Below are positions 51,847 through 63,475 of a DNA stretch of 64,000 nucleotides, one piece after another; positions within the stretch are counted from its first letter, which is position 1; every line of letters begins with the position of its first letter. The DNA lies in contig NZ_ATYR01000001.1 in assembly GCF_000427785.1 (NCBI RefSeq), positions 372,149-436,148 on the forward strand. The letters run 5' to 3'. The stretch comes from Massilia alkalitolerans DSM 17462 (GTDB lineage: Bacteria > Pseudomonadota > Gammaproteobacteria > Burkholderiales > Burkholderiaceae_D). Below the pieces are notes generated by a model. It did not search any database, had not been told where the DNA came from, and saw only the letters and a list, made by a program, of their open reading frames with translations. A program made the translations under genes and the position numbers.

Positions 51847-53346
51847 TTATTGAGGCAGTTTGCCGGCTGCGACGTGCTGCAGCAGGTCGGTGACCGACAC
51901 CTGCAGCGTCTCGGCGATCGGCGCCGGGTACAGGCCCATCACCAGGGTGGCGATGGCCAGCACGCCGAGGATGGCGAACTCGCGGCCGTTCAGGTCGGTC
52001 AGTTCGGCCACGTGCTTGTGCACGACCGGGCCGAACACGACACGCTTGACCATCCACAGCGAGTAGGCGGCGCCCAGGATCAGCGCGGTGGCTGCCAGCA
52101 GGCCGGTCCAGAAGTTGAACTCGACGGCGCCCAGGATCACCATGAATTCGCCGATGAAGCCCGAGGTGGCCGGCAGGCCGGCGTTGGCCATCGAGAACAG
52201 CACGGCGAAGGCGGCGAACTTCGGCATCCTGTTGACCACGCCGCCGTAGTCGGCGATTTCACGCGAGTGGACGCGGTCGTAGAGCACGCCGATGCACAGG
52301 AACATCGCGCCCGACACGAAGCCGTGCGAGATCGACTGCATGATGCCGCCCTGCACGCCCATGTCGTTGAAGATGAAGAAGCCCAGGGTGACGAAACCCA
52401 TGTGGGCGATCGACGAGTACGCGACCAGTTTCTTCATGTCCTTCTGGACCAGGGCTACGAGGCCGATGTAGATCACGGCGATCAGCGACAGCACGATGAC
52501 CACCGGCGCCAGGTACTGCGAGGCGTCCGGGGTGATCGGCAGCGAGAAACGCAGGAAGCCGTAGGCGCCCAGTTTCAGCATGATCGCGGCCAGCACCACG
52601 GAACCGCCGGTCGGCGCTTCCACGTGGGCATCCGGCAGCCAGGTGTGCACCGGCCACATCGGGACCTTCACGGCGAAGGCCATGAAGAAGGCGATGAAGA
52701 TCAGGATCTGCTCGTTCATCGTCAGCGGCAGGCGGTGCCACTCGAGGATGTCGAAGCTGCCCGACTGGTTGTACAGGTAGATGATCGCGACCAGGGTCAG
52801 CAGCGAGCCGAAGAACGTGTACAGGAAGAACTTGAATGCCGCGTACACGCGGTTCGGGCCGCCGAACACGCCGATGATGATGTACATCGGGATCAGGGTG
52901 GCTTCGAAGAAGAAGTAGAACAGCAGGCCGTCCAGCGAGGCGAACACGCCGATCATCAGGCCCGACAGGATCAGGAAGGAACCCATGTACTGCGCCACGC
53001 GCTCTTCGATCACCTGCCATGCCGCCAGCACCACGATGATGCTGATGAAGGCGGTCAGCGGGATGAACCACAGCGACAGGCCGTCGACGCCCAGCTTGTA
53101 GAACACGTTGAAGCGTTCGATCCAGGCGGCCGACTCATAGAACTGCATGCCGTGGGCGGCATTGTCGAAGTTCATGATCAGCGGCAGCGTCGGCAGGAAG
53201 CTGACGACGGCGCCGACCAGGGACAGCAGGCGCACGAAACCGGCGTTCTTGTCGCGGCCGACCGCCAGCACGATCATGCCGAACAGGATCGGGAGCCAGA
53301 TCGACAGGCTCAGGTAAGGAGGAAATGTAGAAATTGACTGCATCAT
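51847..53346 (-). CDS. nuoM: NADH-quinone oxidoreductase subunit M
   Basis: A 499-residue antiporter-like subunit of complex I. Motifs: FFFEATLIPMYIIIGVFGGPNRVYAAFKFFLYTFFGSLLTL (the E and K of the proton channel), KVPMWPVHTWLPDAHVEAPTGGSVVLAAIMLKLGAYG, KKLVAYSSIAHMGFVTLG and GLPATSGFIGEFMVI. Complete. It begins 25 bases after nuoL; weak ribosome-binding site. Confidence 0.97.
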   Translation of the reverse strand: MMQSISTFPPYLSLSIWLPILFGMIVLAVGRDKNAGFVRLLSLVGAVVSFLPTLPLIMNFDNAAHGMQFYESAAWIERFNVFYKLGVDGLSLWFIPLTAFISIIVVLAAWQVIEERVAQYMGSFLILSGLMIGVFASLDGLLFYFFFEATLIPMYIIIGVFGGPNRVYAAFKFFLYTFFGSLLTLVAIIYLYNQSGSFDILEWHRLPLTMNEQILIFIAFFMAFAVKVPMWPVHTWLPDAHVEAPTGGSVVLAAIMLKLGAYGFLRFSLPITPDASQYLAPVVIVLSLIAVIYIGLVALVQKDMKKLVAYSSIAHMGFVTLGFFIFNDMGVQGGIMQSISHGFVSGAMFLCIGVLYDRVHSREIADYGGVVNRMPKFAAFAVLFSMANAGLPATSGFIGEFMVILGAVEFNFWTGLLAATALILGAAYSLWMVKRVVFGPVVHKHVAELTDLNGREFAILGVLAIATLVMGLYPAPIAETLQVSVTDLLQHVAAGKLPQ

Positions 53347-53371
53347 TTTTCGCTTTTCTTATCTGCCTGTA

Positions 53372-55432
53372 TTAACCGCGCCAGAACGGGAAGAACCACA
53401 GCAGGGTTGCCAGCACGCCGACGATCATCACGAATGCATAGTGATAGATGTAGCCCGTCTGGAAGGTACGGGTGATCGTCGAGAACCAGCCCACCAGTTT
53501 GGCCGAACCGTTGACCAGCAGGCCGTCGATCAGGCCGCGGTCGCCCACTTTCCACAGGCCGCCACCGATGGCGCGCGCGCCGCCGGCGAACACGACATCG
53601 TTGAACTTGTCCATGTAGTATTTGTTGTCCAGCAAGGTGTGCAGGAACTTGAACTTGGCATAGAACCAGGCCGGAACGCGCGGGTTGACCATGTAGCAGT
53701 AGTAGGCAGCAACGACGCCCGCCAGTGCCAGCCAGAATGGTGCGGTTTGCAGGCCGTGGATCGCCATTGCGCCGGCGCCGTGGAACATTTCGTTCAGTTC
53801 GGCCATGGCCGGGTGGCGCGGATCGACGTAGATCACGTCCTTGAAGAAGTCGCCATGCAGCATCGGGCCGATGGCCAGGAAGCCGATGATGACCGACGGG
53901 ATCGCCAGCAGGATCAGCGGCAGGGTCACGACCAGCGGCGACTCGTGCGGCTTGTCGCCCGGCTGCAGGCCGTGGTGGTGATGGTCGTCGCCATGCTCGT
54001 CTTCTTCGTGGTGCGCATCCGAATCATGGCCTTCGCTATGCGGTTTCGGGTTGTTCCAGCGCGATTCGCCATGGAACACCAGGAAGTACATGCGGAACGA
54101 GTAGAAGGCGGTCACGAACACGCCGGCCAGTACGGCGAAGTTGGCGAAGCCGGCGCCCGGCAGGTTCGAGGCGTGCACCGCTTCGATGATCGAGTCCTTC
54201 GAGTAGAAGCCCGAGAAGAACGGGGTACCGATCAGGGCCAGCGAGCCCAGCAGCGAGGTGATCCAGGTGATCGGCATGTACTTGCGCAGGCCGCCCATGT
54301 TGCGCATGTCCTGGTCGTGGTGCATGCCGATGATGACCGAACCCGCGCCGAGGAACAGCAGCGCCTTGAAGAAGGCGTGGGTCATCAGGTGGAACACGGC
54401 CACCGAGTAGGCCGACACGCCCAGTGCGACGGTCATGTAGCCCAGCTGCGATAGGGTCGAGTACGCGACCACACGCTTGATGTCGTTCTGGATGATGCCC
54501 AGGAAGCCCATGAACAGCGCGGTGATCGAGCCGATCACGATGATGAACGAGAGTGCGCCGTCCGACAGTTCGAACAGCGGCGACATGCGCGACACCATGA
54601 AGATGCCGGCGGTAACCATGGTTGCAGCGTGGATCAGCGCCGAGATCGGGGTCGGGCCTTCCATCGAGTCCGGCAGCCAGACGTGCAGCGGGAACTGCGC
54701 CGATTTACCCATCGCGCCGATGAACAGGCAGATGCAGGCGGCGGTCAGCAGCGGCCATCCGATGCCCGGCACGGTCATGCCGGCCAGCTTGTCGGCCTGG
54801 GCGAACACCTCGGTGTACTGCATCGAGCCGGAAGCGGCCAGCAGCAGGCCGATGCCCAGGATGAAGCCGAAGTCGCCCACGCGGTTGACCAGGAAGGCCT
54901 TCATGTTCGCGAAGATCGCGGTCGGACGGGTATACCAGAAGCCGATCAGGAGGTACGAGACCAGGCCCACCGCTTCCCAGCCGAAGAACAGCTGCAGGAA
55001 GTTGTTGGACATGACCAGCATCAGCATCGAGAAGGTGAACAGCGAGATGTACGAGAAGAAGCGGTTGTAGCCTTCGTCCTCGGCCATGTAGCCGATCGTG
55101 TAGATGTGCACCATCAGGGAGACGGAGGTCACCACGCACATCATCATTGCCGACAGCGTGTCGATCTGGAAGCCGACGGCCAGCTTGAGCGTGCCGACGG
55201 TCATCCAGGTGTAGATGTCTTCATTGAAGGTCGCGCCATCGAGCACGGCCATCAGGGTCTGGACCGAGATGATCAGCGCGATCAGCACGCCCAGGATGGT
55301 CGCCGTATGCGACACCTTGCGGCCGACCACATTGCCGAAGAACTTGGTGCCGAGCAGGCCGGCGATCGCCGAGCCCGCCAGCGGCGCCAGAGGCACCGCC
55401 AGTAACATTGAGGAAGAGAGTTGCCCCGCCAT
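53372..55432 (-). CDS. nuoL: NADH-quinone oxidoreductase subunit L
   Basis: A 686-residue subunit, the farthest proton-pumping antiporter-like part, with the long lateral helix at the C-terminus. Motifs: FFGWEAVGLVSYLLIGFWY, KSAQFPLHVWLPDSMEGPTPISALIHAATMVTAG, KRVVAYSTLSQLGYMTVALG, HAFFKALLFLGAGSVI. A loop at about residues 462-497 is very rich in His, Asp and Glu (EGHDSDAHHEEDEHGDDHHHH), outside the conserved core. The 40-base gap to nuoK holds no hairpin. Confidence 0.97.
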   Translation of the reverse strand: MAGQLSSSMLLAVPLAPLAGSAIAGLLGTKFFGNVVGRKVSHTATILGVLIALIISVQTLMAVLDGATFNEDIYTWMTVGTLKLAVGFQIDTLSAMMMCVVTSVSLMVHIYTIGYMAEDEGYNRFFSYISLFTFSMLMLVMSNNFLQLFFGWEAVGLVSYLLIGFWYTRPTAIFANMKAFLVNRVGDFGFILGIGLLLAASGSMQYTEVFAQADKLAGMTVPGIGWPLLTAACICLFIGAMGKSAQFPLHVWLPDSMEGPTPISALIHAATMVTAGIFMVSRMSPLFELSDGALSFIIVIGSITALFMGFLGIIQNDIKRVVAYSTLSQLGYMTVALGVSAYSVAVFHLMTHAFFKALLFLGAGSVIIGMHHDQDMRNMGGLRKYMPITWITSLLGSLALIGTPFFSGFYSKDSIIEAVHASNLPGAGFANFAVLAGVFVTAFYSFRMYFLVFHGESRWNNPKPHSEGHDSDAHHEEDEHGDDHHHHGLQPGDKPHESPLVVTLPLILLAIPSVIIGFLAIGPMLHGDFFKDVIYVDPRHPAMAELNEMFHGAGAMAIHGLQTAPFWLALAGVVAAYYCYMVNPRVPAWFYAKFKFLHTLLDNKYYMDKFNDVVFAGGARAIGGGLWKVGDRGLIDGLLVNGSAKLVGWFSTITRTFQTGYIYHYAFVMIVGVLATLLWFFPFWRG

Positions 55433-55471
55433 TGTTGAACCTTAATCGTTATTGTTAATCAGCCGAGACCA

Positions 55472-55780
55472 TCAGCCCTTCAGGCTGTCGAGGTCTTCCA
55501 CATTGATCGTGTCCAGGTTACGGAACAGGACCACCAGGATCGCCAGGCCGATTGCCGATTCGGCGGCCGCGACGGTCAGAATGAAGAACACGAAGATCTG
55601 CCCCGCCGCGTCTCCGAGGTAATGCGAGAACGCGACGAAGTTCAGGTTCACCGCCAGCAGCATCAGTTCGACGGCCATCAGCAGGATGATGATGTTCTTC
55701 CGGTTCAGGAAGATGCCGATCACCGAGATCGCGAACAGGATCGCGCCCAGGATCAGGTAATGTGCGAGCGACAAAGTCAT
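55472..55780 (-). CDS. nuoK: NADH-quinone oxidoreductase subunit K
   Basis: A 102-residue three-helix membrane subunit. [41 protein letters not shown] with the Glu of the proton path, and [17 protein letters not shown] are diagnostic. It starts inside the end of nuoJ (ATGA overlap at 55777-55780). Confidence 0.97.
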   Translation of the reverse strand: MTLSLAHYLILGAILFAISVIGIFLNRKNIIILLMAVELMLLAVNLNFVAFSHYLGDAAGQIFVFFILTVAAAESAIGLAILVVLFRNLDTINVEDLDSLKG

Positions 55781-56463
55781 GGTGCCTCCTTCGGTGCGGC
55801 TGTCTTCGACAGCGCTGCCGCGTCCACAGCCTTCGCTGCGGACTCGGCGGCTGCTGCATCGATGGCGCGCTGGTTGACCGCATCCATCTTGACGATGCGC
55901 AGGCGGTCGTTACGCTTGACGCGGACGGCGGCGCCCGGGTCGATTGCTTTGGTGTCCTTGCGCTTGCGCAGGGTCAGGGCGACTGCGGCGATGATCGCCA
56001 CCAGCAGGATCACGGCGGCGATTTCGAAGCCGTAGATGTACTTGGTGTAGATCAGGAGGCCCAGTTCCTTGGTGCCGCCGATGTTCAGGGCGGCAGCCTC
56101 GGCCGACAGGTCGGTCTGGCTGTACGAACGGTACAGCACGGCAGCCATCTCGAGCACGATCAGGGCGCCGATACCCGACGCCAGCGGCAGGTAACCCCAG
56201 AAGCCCTCTCGCATGCGGTCGATATTAATGTCGAGCATCATCACGACGAAGAGGAACAGCACCATCACGGCGCCGACGTAGACCAGCACCAGCACGATGG
56301 CCAGGAACTCGGCCTTCAGCAGCAGCCAGATGCCGGCCACGTTGAAGAAGGCCAGCACCAGGAACAGCGCGGCGTGGACCGGGTTCTTGGTGGTGATGAC
56401 GCGCAGGGCGGCCAGCACCGTGATGGCCGCGAACGCGTAGAACAGGAAAGTGGTGAATTCCAT
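55777..56463 (-). CDS. nuoJ: NADH-quinone oxidoreductase subunit J
   Basis: A 228-residue five-helix membrane subunit: [45 protein letters not shown] is the conserved TM2-TM3 region with the pi-bulge. Beyond the helices a charged, Ala-rich cytosolic tail (about 172-228) extends it past the E. coli length. It follows nuoI after 17 bases. Confidence 0.96.
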   Translation of the reverse strand: MEFTTFLFYAFAAITVLAALRVITTKNPVHAALFLVLAFFNVAGIWLLLKAEFLAIVLVLVYVGAVMVLFLFVVMMLDINIDRMREGFWGYLPLASGIGALIVLEMAAVLYRSYSQTDLSAEAAALNIGGTKELGLLIYTKYIYGFEIAAVILLVAIIAAVALTLRKRKDTKAIDPGAAVRVKRNDRLRIVKMDAVNQRAIDAAAAESAAKAVDAAALSKTAAPKEAP

Positions 56464-56480
56464 GAATTGACAGCCTCTTC

Positions 56481-56969
56481 TTATCGGTACTTCGCGTCCG
56501 CTTCGCGGGCGGCGGCGATGTCGTTTTCGTAGCGGTCACCGACGGCCAGCAGCATCTCTTTGGTGTAGTAGAGATCGCCGCGTTTTTCGCCGTGGTATTC
56601 CAGCACGTGGGTTTCCACGATCGAGTCGACCGGGCAGGACTCTTCGCAGAAACCGCAGAAGATGCACTTGGTCAGGTCGATGTCGTAGCGCGTGGTGCGG
56701 CGGGTGCCGTCCTCGCGCTGCGCCGATTCGATCGTGATCGCCATCGCCGGGCACACTGCCTCGCACAGCTTGCAGGCGATGCAGCGCTCTTCCCCGTTGG
56801 GGTAGCGGCGCAGGGCGTGCAGGCCGCGGAAGCGGTTCGACATCGGCGTCTTCTCTTCCGGGTACTGGACCGTGATCTTGCGCGACAGCGCATACTTGCC
56901 GGTCAGGGCCAGGCCCTTGAAGAGCTCGGACAGCATCAGGCTGCCGACAATTTCTTTAATCCGATTCAT
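56481..56969 (-). CDS. nuoI: NADH-quinone oxidoreductase subunit I (ferredoxin-like)
   Basis: A 162-residue peripheral subunit carrying the N6a and N6b 4Fe-4S clusters: [12 protein letters not shown] and [12 protein letters not shown], each with four ligand cysteines. It passes electrons towards N2. The ATG at 56969 ([13 protein letters not shown]) is preferred over an earlier in-frame start inside the nuoH end. It lies 14 bases after nuoH. Confidence 0.97.
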   Translation of the reverse strand: MNRIKEIVGSLMLSELFKGLALTGKYALSRKITVQYPEEKTPMSNRFRGLHALRRYPNGEERCIACKLCEAVCPAMAITIESAQREDGTRRTTRYDIDLTKCIFCGFCEESCPVDSIVETHVLEYHGEKRGDLYYTKEMLLAVGDRYENDIAAAREADAKYR

Positions 56970-56983
56970 TTTCGTTTGATTCC

Positions 56984-58072
56984 TTACTTCACAGGCATCC
57001 AGATGTTCCACGGCGAGTGCATCCAGATCGCGACCACCACCAGCCAGAGCAGGGTCAGCGGGATGAACACTTTCCAGCCCAGGCGCATGATCTGGTCATA
57101 GCGGTAGCGCGGGAAGGTGCCGCGGACCCAGACCATGGTCGATACCAGCATGAACATCTTCAGGAACAGCCAGAAGAAGCCGCCGATGGCGCCGAATTCC
57201 AGGAAACCGAACGGTGCCGACCAGCCGCCCAGGAACAGGATCGCTGCCAGGGTCGAGATCAGGATCATGTTCGAATACTCGGCCAGCATGAACATCGCAT
57301 AGGACATGCCCGAGTACTCGACCATGTGGCCGGCGACGATCTCCGACTCCCCTTCCACCACGTCGAACGGGTGGCGGTTGCACTCGGCCAGGCCGGACAC
57401 GAAATAGATCACGAACAGCGGCAGCAGCGGCAGCCAGTTCCACGACAGGAAGTTCAGTCCCATGTCGGCGAAGCTGCCCATTTGCTGGCTGATGACGATA
57501 TCCGTCATGTTCAGGCTGCCGGTGACCATCAGCACCACGACCAGCACGAAGCCGATCGGGATTTCGTAGGAGATCATCTGTGCCGAGGCGCGCATCGCAC
57601 CCAGGAACGAGTACTTCGAGTTCGAAGCCCAGCCGGCGATGATGATGCCGTAGACTTCCATCGAGGTGATCGCCATCAGGAACAGCAGGCCGGCGTTGAC
57701 GTTGGCCAGCGCGGCTTGCGGGCCGAACGGGACAACCGCCCAGGCGGCCAGCGCCGGCATGATGGTCATGATCGGACCGATCACGAACAGGCTGCGGTTG
57801 GCCTTGGTCGGGATGACGATTTCCTTGAGCAGCAGCTTGATCGCGTCGGCGATCGGCTGCAGCAGGCCACCTGGGCCGACGCGGTTCGGGCCCTGGCGGA
57901 TGTGGATCCAGCCGATCAGGCGTCGTTCCCACAGCGTCGCGTAAGCGACCAGGCCCATCAGCGGCAGGAGCACGCACAGGATCTTGATCAGGTTCCAGAC
58001 CAGCGGCCAGACCGGGCCGAGCAGGTCAGCCCCGCCGGCGTTCAGCGTATCGATAAAACCGGGCGTTGCCAT
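56984..58072 (-). CDS. nuoH: NADH-quinone oxidoreductase subunit H
   Basis: A 362-residue eight-helix subunit forming the quinone entry with nuoB/D. Motifs: [105 protein letters not shown]. Complete. Start codon and nuoG stop share a base (TAATG). Confidence 0.97.
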   Translation of the reverse strand: MATPGFIDTLNAGGADLLGPVWPLVWNLIKILCVLLPLMGLVAYATLWERRLIGWIHIRQGPNRVGPGGLLQPIADAIKLLLKEIVIPTKANRSLFVIGPIMTIMPALAAWAVVPFGPQAALANVNAGLLFLMAITSMEVYGIIIAGWASNSKYSFLGAMRASAQMISYEIPIGFVLVVVLMVTGSLNMTDIVISQQMGSFADMGLNFLSWNWLPLLPLFVIYFVSGLAECNRHPFDVVEGESEIVAGHMVEYSGMSYAMFMLAEYSNMILISTLAAILFLGGWSAPFGFLEFGAIGGFFWLFLKMFMLVSTMVWVRGTFPRYRYDQIMRLGWKVFIPLTLLWLVVVAIWMHSPWNIWMPVK

Positions 58073-60414
58073 TATTTGCCGCCTCCTACCTGTTCAACTG
58101 CTTTCTCAACATTGATCTCACCGAACATCGCGCCGAGACCAGCGACGGCCGGGTGGCCGGCGGCCACGCGCACTGCGTTCGACGGCAGGCGTGCGTCCAC
58201 GTTGGCGACCAGCACGGCGCTGCCCGAACCCTGCGACACGCGGACCGAGTCGCCGGCCGTGACGCCGATCTGCTCGGCCACGGCCTTGGACAGGGTCACC
58301 AGCGGCGCATTCGCGTCGGCGGTGCGCTGCAGCGGTTCCGAACGGCGCGCCAGCGCGTCGGTGAAGTAGATGCCGACGTCGGCGACGCGCTCGAGCTGGC
58401 CGGCCGGGGAATACTGGCCCGCGGTCGGCGCCAGGCGCGCGACGTTGTTCAGCTTGGCTGACAGGTCGGTGACGCCCTTGCCGATGGCTTCGTCGCGGAT
58501 CGATTCCGACGTCTCGTAGTCGAAGCCCGACAGGCCCAGCAGGTTGCCCAGCACGCGCAGCACTTTCCAGGCCGGACGAGTCTCGCCCAGCGGCTTGACG
58601 GTGCCGTTGAAGCTCTGTGCGCGGCCTTCGCAGTTGACGAAGGTGCCGGCGGTCTCGCTGAACGGCGAGATCGGCAGCAGCACGTCGGCGAAGTCCATGC
58701 CGTGCTTGAAGGCCGACATGGCGACGACCATTTCGGCGCCGTCGAGCGCGGCGCGGGCCTGCTGCGGGTTGGCCGCATCCAGTTCCGGTTCCGCGTTCAG
58801 CAGCACGTAGGCCTTCTTCGGCGATGCGAACACGGCTTCGCCCTTGCCCGTCGCGCCGACGATGTAGCCGCCGACGGTGTTGGCGGCGTCGACCAGGTAG
58901 CCGAAGGAGCAGCCGGTCTGCTCGGCGATCCACTGCGCGGCGGCGTGGATCTTCGAGGCTTGCGGGTGGTAGGAAGCGGCATTACCCAGCAGGACGGCGC
59001 CCGGGGTATCGACGCCGACCAGGGTCGCGGCGATGGCCTTGCCGCCTTCGCTCGGTTCGACATTGCCGAAGCCGGCCGGGGCGGCGACGTCCTTGGCCAG
59101 GGCCACGGCAACGACGACTTCCGACAGTGCGGCCAGCCAGTCGCTCGGCGCCGCAACCATCTTGTTTGCCACCGGCATCAAGAGGTCTTCGTCGCTCGCG
59201 CCCAGCAGCGACAGCTTGGCGCCGCCCTTGGTGGCGGTACGCAGGCGGGTCGCGACCAGCGGGTGGTCCTTGCGCAGGTTGGAGCCGATGACGAAGGCGC
59301 GCTTCAGTTGCGAGAAGTTCGCGATCGGCATGCCCAGCCATGGGGTGACCTGGCCGTCCAGGGCGAAGTCGCTCTGGCGCAGGCGGAACTCGATGTTGTC
59401 CGAGCCAATGCCACGGGTCATCTTGTTCAGCAGGTACAGCTCTTCCAGGGTCGAGTGCGGGGTCGCGACGGCGGCGATGCTGTCGGCGCCGTGCTCGTGG
59501 CGGATGTTACGCAGGCCGTGGGCCACGTATTCCAGCGCGGTCTGCCAGTCGGTTTCCTGCCACACGCCACCCTGCTTGATCATCGGGTTGGTCAGGCGGT
59601 CGGCATTGTCCAGCGCCTCGTACGAGAAGCGGTCCTTGTCCGACAGCCAGCATTCGTTGATGGCTTCGTTTTCCAGCGGCAGCACGCGCATGACCTTGCC
59701 GCCCTTGACCTGGACGATCAGGTTCGAGCCGAGCGAGTCGTGCGGCGCGATCGACTTGCGGCGCTGCAGTTCCCACGGACGGGCCGAGTAGCGGAACGGC
59801 TTAGAAGTAAGCGCGCCGACCGGGCACAGGTCGATCATGTTGCCCGAGACTTCCGAGTCCACGGTCTTGCCCACGAAGGTGGTGATCTCCGAGTGCTCGC
59901 CGCGGCCGACCATGCCGAATTCCATCACGCCGGCCACTTCCTGGCCGAAACGCACGCAGCGGGTGCACTGGATGCAGCGCGCCATCTCTTCCATCGAGAT
60001 CAGCGGGCCGGCCTCTTTCGGGGCCACCACGCGCTTCTCTTCTTCGTAGCGCGAGTTGCTCTTGCCGTAGCCGACGGCCAGATCCTGCAGCTGGCATTCG
60101 CCGCCCTGGTCGCAGATCGGGCAATCCAGCGGGTGGTTAATGAGGAGGAACTCCATCACCGACTTCTGTGCCTGCACGGCCTTGTCGCTGTGGGTGCGCA
60201 CGATCATGCCCGGCGAGACCGGGGTCGCGCAGGCCGGCAGCGGCTTCGGTGCCTTCTCGACTTCGACCAGGCACATGCGGCAGTTCGCTGCGATCGACAA
60301 TTTCTTGTGATAGCAGAAGTGCGGGATATAGGTCCCGAGTTTGTTTGCGGCGTCCATCACCATGGAACCTGGTGCGACTTCGACTTTTTTGCCGTCTAAT
60401 TCAATTTCAACCAT
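58072..60414 (-). CDS. nuoG: NADH-quinone oxidoreductase subunit G
   Basis: A 780-residue iron-sulfur subunit. N-terminal 2Fe-2S (N1b) ligands in [23 protein letters not shown] and CATPV; N5 with [21 protein letters not shown]4 in CIQCTRC and CPVGALTSK. The molybdopterin-oxidoreductase-like half follows (about 220-780). At the place where E. coli and Thermus carry the N7 cluster (CxxCxxxC) there is [18 protein letters not shown], so N7 is missing, as in many betaproteobacteria and mitochondria. It lies 21 bases after nuoF. Confidence 0.97.
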   Translation of the reverse strand: MVEIELDGKKVEVAPGSMVMDAANKLGTYIPHFCYHKKLSIAANCRMCLVEVEKAPKPLPACATPVSPGMIVRTHSDKAVQAQKSVMEFLLINHPLDCPICDQGGECQLQDLAVGYGKSNSRYEEEKRVVAPKEAGPLISMEEMARCIQCTRCVRFGQEVAGVMEFGMVGRGEHSEITTFVGKTVDSEVSGNMIDLCPVGALTSKPFRYSARPWELQRRKSIAPHDSLGSNLIVQVKGGKVMRVLPLENEAINECWLSDKDRFSYEALDNADRLTNPMIKQGGVWQETDWQTALEYVAHGLRNIRHEHGADSIAAVATPHSTLEELYLLNKMTRGIGSDNIEFRLRQSDFALDGQVTPWLGMPIANFSQLKRAFVIGSNLRKDHPLVATRLRTATKGGAKLSLLGASDEDLLMPVANKMVAAPSDWLAALSEVVVAVALAKDVAAPAGFGNVEPSEGGKAIAATLVGVDTPGAVLLGNAASYHPQASKIHAAAQWIAEQTGCSFGYLVDAANTVGGYIVGATGKGEAVFASPKKAYVLLNAEPELDAANPQQARAALDGAEMVVAMSAFKHGMDFADVLLPISPFSETAGTFVNCEGRAQSFNGTVKPLGETRPAWKVLRVLGNLLGLSGFDYETSESIRDEAIGKGVTDLSAKLNNVARLAPTAGQYSPAGQLERVADVGIYFTDALARRSEPLQRTADANAPLVTLSKAVAEQIGVTAGDSVRVSQGSGSAVLVANVDARLPSNAVRVAAGHPAVAGLGAMFGEINVEKAVEQVGGGK

Positions 60415-60435
60415 TTGATCGTTACCTGACCTGGT

Positions 60436-61731
60436 TTAAAGGTATGCGGGCACGAGGCAGTGCTTGTGCTCGATGTGATATTCGAATTCCTCGCGGAAGT
60501 TCTTGATCATCGCTTCCACCGGCATCGCGGCGGCGTCGCCCAGCGCGCAGATGGTGCGGCCCTTGATGTTGCCCGCGATGTTGTTCAGCAGGTCCATGTC
60601 TTCCGGACGACCCTTGCCGTTCTCGATGCGGTGGACCATGCGGTACATCCAGCCGGTGCCTTCACGGCACGGGGTGCACTGGCCGCAGGATTCTTCGTAG
60701 TAGAAGTACGACAGGCGCAGCAGCGACTTGACCATGCAGCGGGTCTCGTCCATGACGATCACGGCGCCCGAACCCAGCATCGAACCGGCCTTGGCGATCG
60801 AATCGTAGTCGAGGTCGGTATCCATCATGACCTCGCCGCGGATCACCGGCGCCGACGAACCGCCCGGGATGACCGCCTTGATCTTCTTGCCGCCGCGCAT
60901 GCCGCCGGCCAGCTCCATCAGCTTGGCGAACGGGGTGCCCAGCGGGACCTCGTAGTTGCCCGGACGCTCGACGTCACCCGAGATCGAGAAGATCTTGGTG
61001 CCGCCGTTGTTCGGCTTGCCGAGGGCCATGTAGTTTTCCGGACCCATGTTCAGCAGGAACGGAACCGCAGCGAAGGTCTCGGTGTTGTTGATCGTGGTCG
61101 GCTTGCCGTACAGGCCGAACGAAGCCGGGAACGGCGGCTTGAAGCGCGGCTGGCCCTTCTTGCCTTCGAGCGACTCCAGCAGCGCGGTTTCTTCGCCGCA
61201 GATGTAGGCGCCGTAGCCGTGGTGGGCATGCAGCTGGAACGAGAAATTCGAGCCCATGATGTTATCGCCCAGGAAGCCGGCGGCGCGCGCCTCTTCCAGC
61301 GCTTCCTCGAAGCGCAGGTATTCCTGGAAGATCTCGCCGTGGATGTAGTTGTAGCCCACGGTGATGCCCATCGCGTAGGCGCCGATGGCCATGCCTTCGA
61401 TCAGCGCGTGCGGGTTGTAGCGGATGATGTCGCGGTCCTTGAACGTGCCCGGCTCGCCCTCGTCTGTGTTGCAAACCAAGTATTTCTGGCCAGGGAACTG
61501 GCGCGGCATGAAGCTCCACTTCAGGCCGGTCGGGAAACCGGCGCCGCCGCGGCCGCGCAGGCCCGATGCCTTCAGGTCGGCGATGACCTGTTCCTGGGTG
61601 ACGCCGCCTTCGAGGATCTTGCGCAGGGCCGAATAGCCGCCGCGCTTGACGTAGTCCGCCAAGTGCCAGTTTTCGCCGTTCAGATCCTTGAGGATCAGCG
61701 GATTGATGTGACGGTCGTGCAGGCTGGTCAT
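60436..61731 (-). CDS. nuoF: NADH-quinone oxidoreductase subunit F (NADH- and FMN-binding)
   Basis: A 431-residue enzyme subunit that takes hydride from [21 protein letters not shown] (NADH loop), [16 protein letters not shown] (FMN site), [22 protein letters not shown] and the N3 4Fe-4S motif [13 protein letters not shown] with the fourth Cys near [12 protein letters not shown] are all present. Overlaps nuoE end by four bases (ATGA). Confidence 0.98.
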   Translation of the reverse strand: MTSLHDRHINPLILKDLNGENWHLADYVKRGGYSALRKILEGGVTQEQVIADLKASGLRGRGGAGFPTGLKWSFMPRQFPGQKYLVCNTDEGEPGTFKDRDIIRYNPHALIEGMAIGAYAMGITVGYNYIHGEIFQEYLRFEEALEEARAAGFLGDNIMGSNFSFQLHAHHGYGAYICGEETALLESLEGKKGQPRFKPPFPASFGLYGKPTTINNTETFAAVPFLLNMGPENYMALGKPNNGGTKIFSISGDVERPGNYEVPLGTPFAKLMELAGGMRGGKKIKAVIPGGSSAPVIRGEVMMDTDLDYDSIAKAGSMLGSGAVIVMDETRCMVKSLLRLSYFYYEESCGQCTPCREGTGWMYRMVHRIENGKGRPEDMDLLNNIAGNIKGRTICALGDAAAMPVEAMIKNFREEFEYHIEHKHCLVPAYL

Positions 61732-62204
61732 TTGTTCAGTTCCTCAAGCAGGGCGTCGATCTTCTCGTCGCTCATGAACGAGCACATGCGGTGGTTATTC
61801 ACCAGCATCACCGGTGCGTCGCCGCAGGCGCCCATGCACTCGCCTTCCAGCAGGGTGAACTTGCCGTCGGCGGTGGTTTCGCGGTAGTCGATGCCGAGTG
61901 CGTCCTTGATGCGCTGGCCGGCGCGCTCGCCGCCCGACAGGGCGCACGGCAGGTTGGTGCAGACCGTGATCTTGGCCTTGCCGACCGGCTTCAGGTTGTA
62001 CATGTTGTAGAAGGTCGCGACTTCCTGCACGGCGATGGCCGGCATGCGGATGTAGTCGGCGATTTCCTGCATGGTTTCCGGCGACAGCCAGCCCAGTTCG
62101 ACCTGGGCGTGGGCCAGCGAGGCCATTACGGCCGACTGGCGTTGATCGGCTGGGTACTTGGCCAGCTCGCGGTCGATTTTCTTGTAGGTTTCCTGCGATA
62201 ACAT
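61728..62204 (-). CDS. nuoE: NADH-quinone oxidoreductase subunit E
   Basis: A 158-residue thioredoxin-like subunit with the N1a 2Fe-2S cluster: [11 protein letters not shown] and, 36 residues later, [15 protein letters not shown] supply the four ligands. N-terminal helical part [28 protein letters not shown] is typical. It starts 17 bases after nuoD. Confidence 0.97.
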   Translation of the reverse strand: MLSQETYKKIDRELAKYPADQRQSAVMASLAHAQVELGWLSPETMQEIADYIRMPAIAVQEVATFYNMYNLKPVGKAKITVCTNLPCALSGGERAGQRIKDALGIDYRETTADGKFTLLEGECMGACGDAPVMLVNNHRMCSFMSDEKIDALLEELNK

Positions 62205-62221
62205 AATTCTTTCCTACCCTC

Positions 62222-63475
62222 TTAGCGGTCGATACTGCCGAACACGATGTCCTGGGTGCCGATGATGGCCACAGCGTCGGCAATCATGTGGCCGCGCGAC
62301 ATTTCGTCGAGGCTCTGCAGGTGGACGTAGTCCGGGGTGCGGATCTTCAGGCGGTACGGCTTGTTGGCGCCGTCCGACACGATGTAGATGCCGAACTCGC
62401 CCTTCGGGTGCTCGATCGCCGCAAACGCCTCGCCTTCCGGCACGTGGAAGCCTTCGGTGAACAGCTTGAAGTGGTGGATCAGCGATTCCATGTTGGACTT
62501 CATGTCCATGCGGTTCGGCGGCACGATCTTGTGGTTGTCGATCATGACCGGACCCTGGTTCACGCGCAGCCAGGCGATGCACTGCTTGATGATGCGGTTC
62601 GCCTGGCGCATTTCCTCGATACGCACCAGGTAGCGGTCGTAGGAGTCGCCATTGGTGCCGACCGGGATGTCGAAATCCATCTTGTCGTAGGCCGCATAGG
62701 GCTGGGTCTTGCGCAGGTCCCAGGCAATGCCCGAGCCGCGCAGCATCGGGCCGGTGAAGCCCATTGCCAGTGCGTCTTCCGGCGAGACGACGCCGATGCC
62801 GACGGTACGCTGCTTCCAGATACGGTTATCGGTCAGCAGGGTTTCGTATTCGTCGACGTAGCCGTCGAAGCGCTTGGTGAAGGCTTCGATGAAGTCCAGC
62901 ACCGAACCCTGGCGGTCGCGGTTCAGGTCGTCGATCGCCTTCTTCGAGCGGATCGGCGATTCGCGGTGCTGCGGCATGCGGTCCGGCAGGTCGCGGTACA
63001 CGCCGCCCGGGCGGTAGTAGGCCGCGTGCATGCGCGCGCCCGAGACCGCCTCGTAGACGTCGAACAGGTCTTCGCGGTCACGGAAGGCGTACAGGAACGG
63101 ACCCATGGCGCCGATGTCGAGCGCGTGCGCGCCCAGCCACATCAGGTGGTTCAGGATACGGGTGATCTCGTCGAACATCGTGCGGATGTACTGCGCGCGG
63201 ATCGGCGCTTCGATGCCCAGCAGCTTTTCCACTGCCAGCACGTAGCCGTGCTCGTTGCACATCATCGACACGTAGTCCAGGCGGTCCATGTACGGGACCG
63301 ACTGCAGGTAGGTGCGGGTCTCGGCCAGCTTCTCGGTGCCGCGGTGCAGCAGGCCGATGTGCGGGTCGGCGCGCTGGATCACTTCGCCGTCCAGCTCCAG
63401 CACGAGGCGCAGCACGCCGTGCGCTGCCGGGTGCTGCGGACCAAAGTTCAGGGTGTAATTCTTAAGCTCAGCCAT
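62222..63475 (-). CDS. nuoD: NADH-quinone oxidoreductase subunit D
   Basis: A 417-residue 49-kDa-type subunit lining the quinone pocket. [22 protein letters not shown] with the quinone-binding His, [34 protein letters not shown] (with the Tyr near the ligand) and, at the end, FGSIDR are diagnostic. Shares one base with nuoC stop (62-63 kb, TAATG). Confidence 0.98.
   Translation of the reverse strand: MAELKNYTLNFGPQHPAAHGVLRLVLELDGEVIQRADPHIGLLHRGTEKLAETRTYLQSVPYMDRLDYVSMMCNEHGYVLAVEKLLGIEAPIRAQYIRTMFDEITRILNHLMWLGAHALDIGAMGPFLYAFRDREDLFDVYEAVSGARMHAAYYRPGGVYRDLPDRMPQHRESPIRSKKAIDDLNRDRQGSVLDFIEAFTKRFDGYVDEYETLLTDNRIWKQRTVGIGVVSPEDALAMGFTGPMLRGSGIAWDLRKTQPYAAYDKMDFDIPVGTNGDSYDRYLVRIEEMRQANRIIKQCIAWLRVNQGPVMIDNHKIVPPNRMDMKSNMESLIHHFKLFTEGFHVPEGEAFAAIEHPKGEFGIYIVSDGANKPYRLKIRTPDYVHLQSLDEMSRGHMIADAVAIIGTQDIVFGSIDR

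Noticed and set aside
58702..60399. Plus-strand 565-codon frame opposite nuoG
   Set aside because: Antisense of a conserved complex I subunit; Gly/Arg/Ala/His-rich without recognisable fold.
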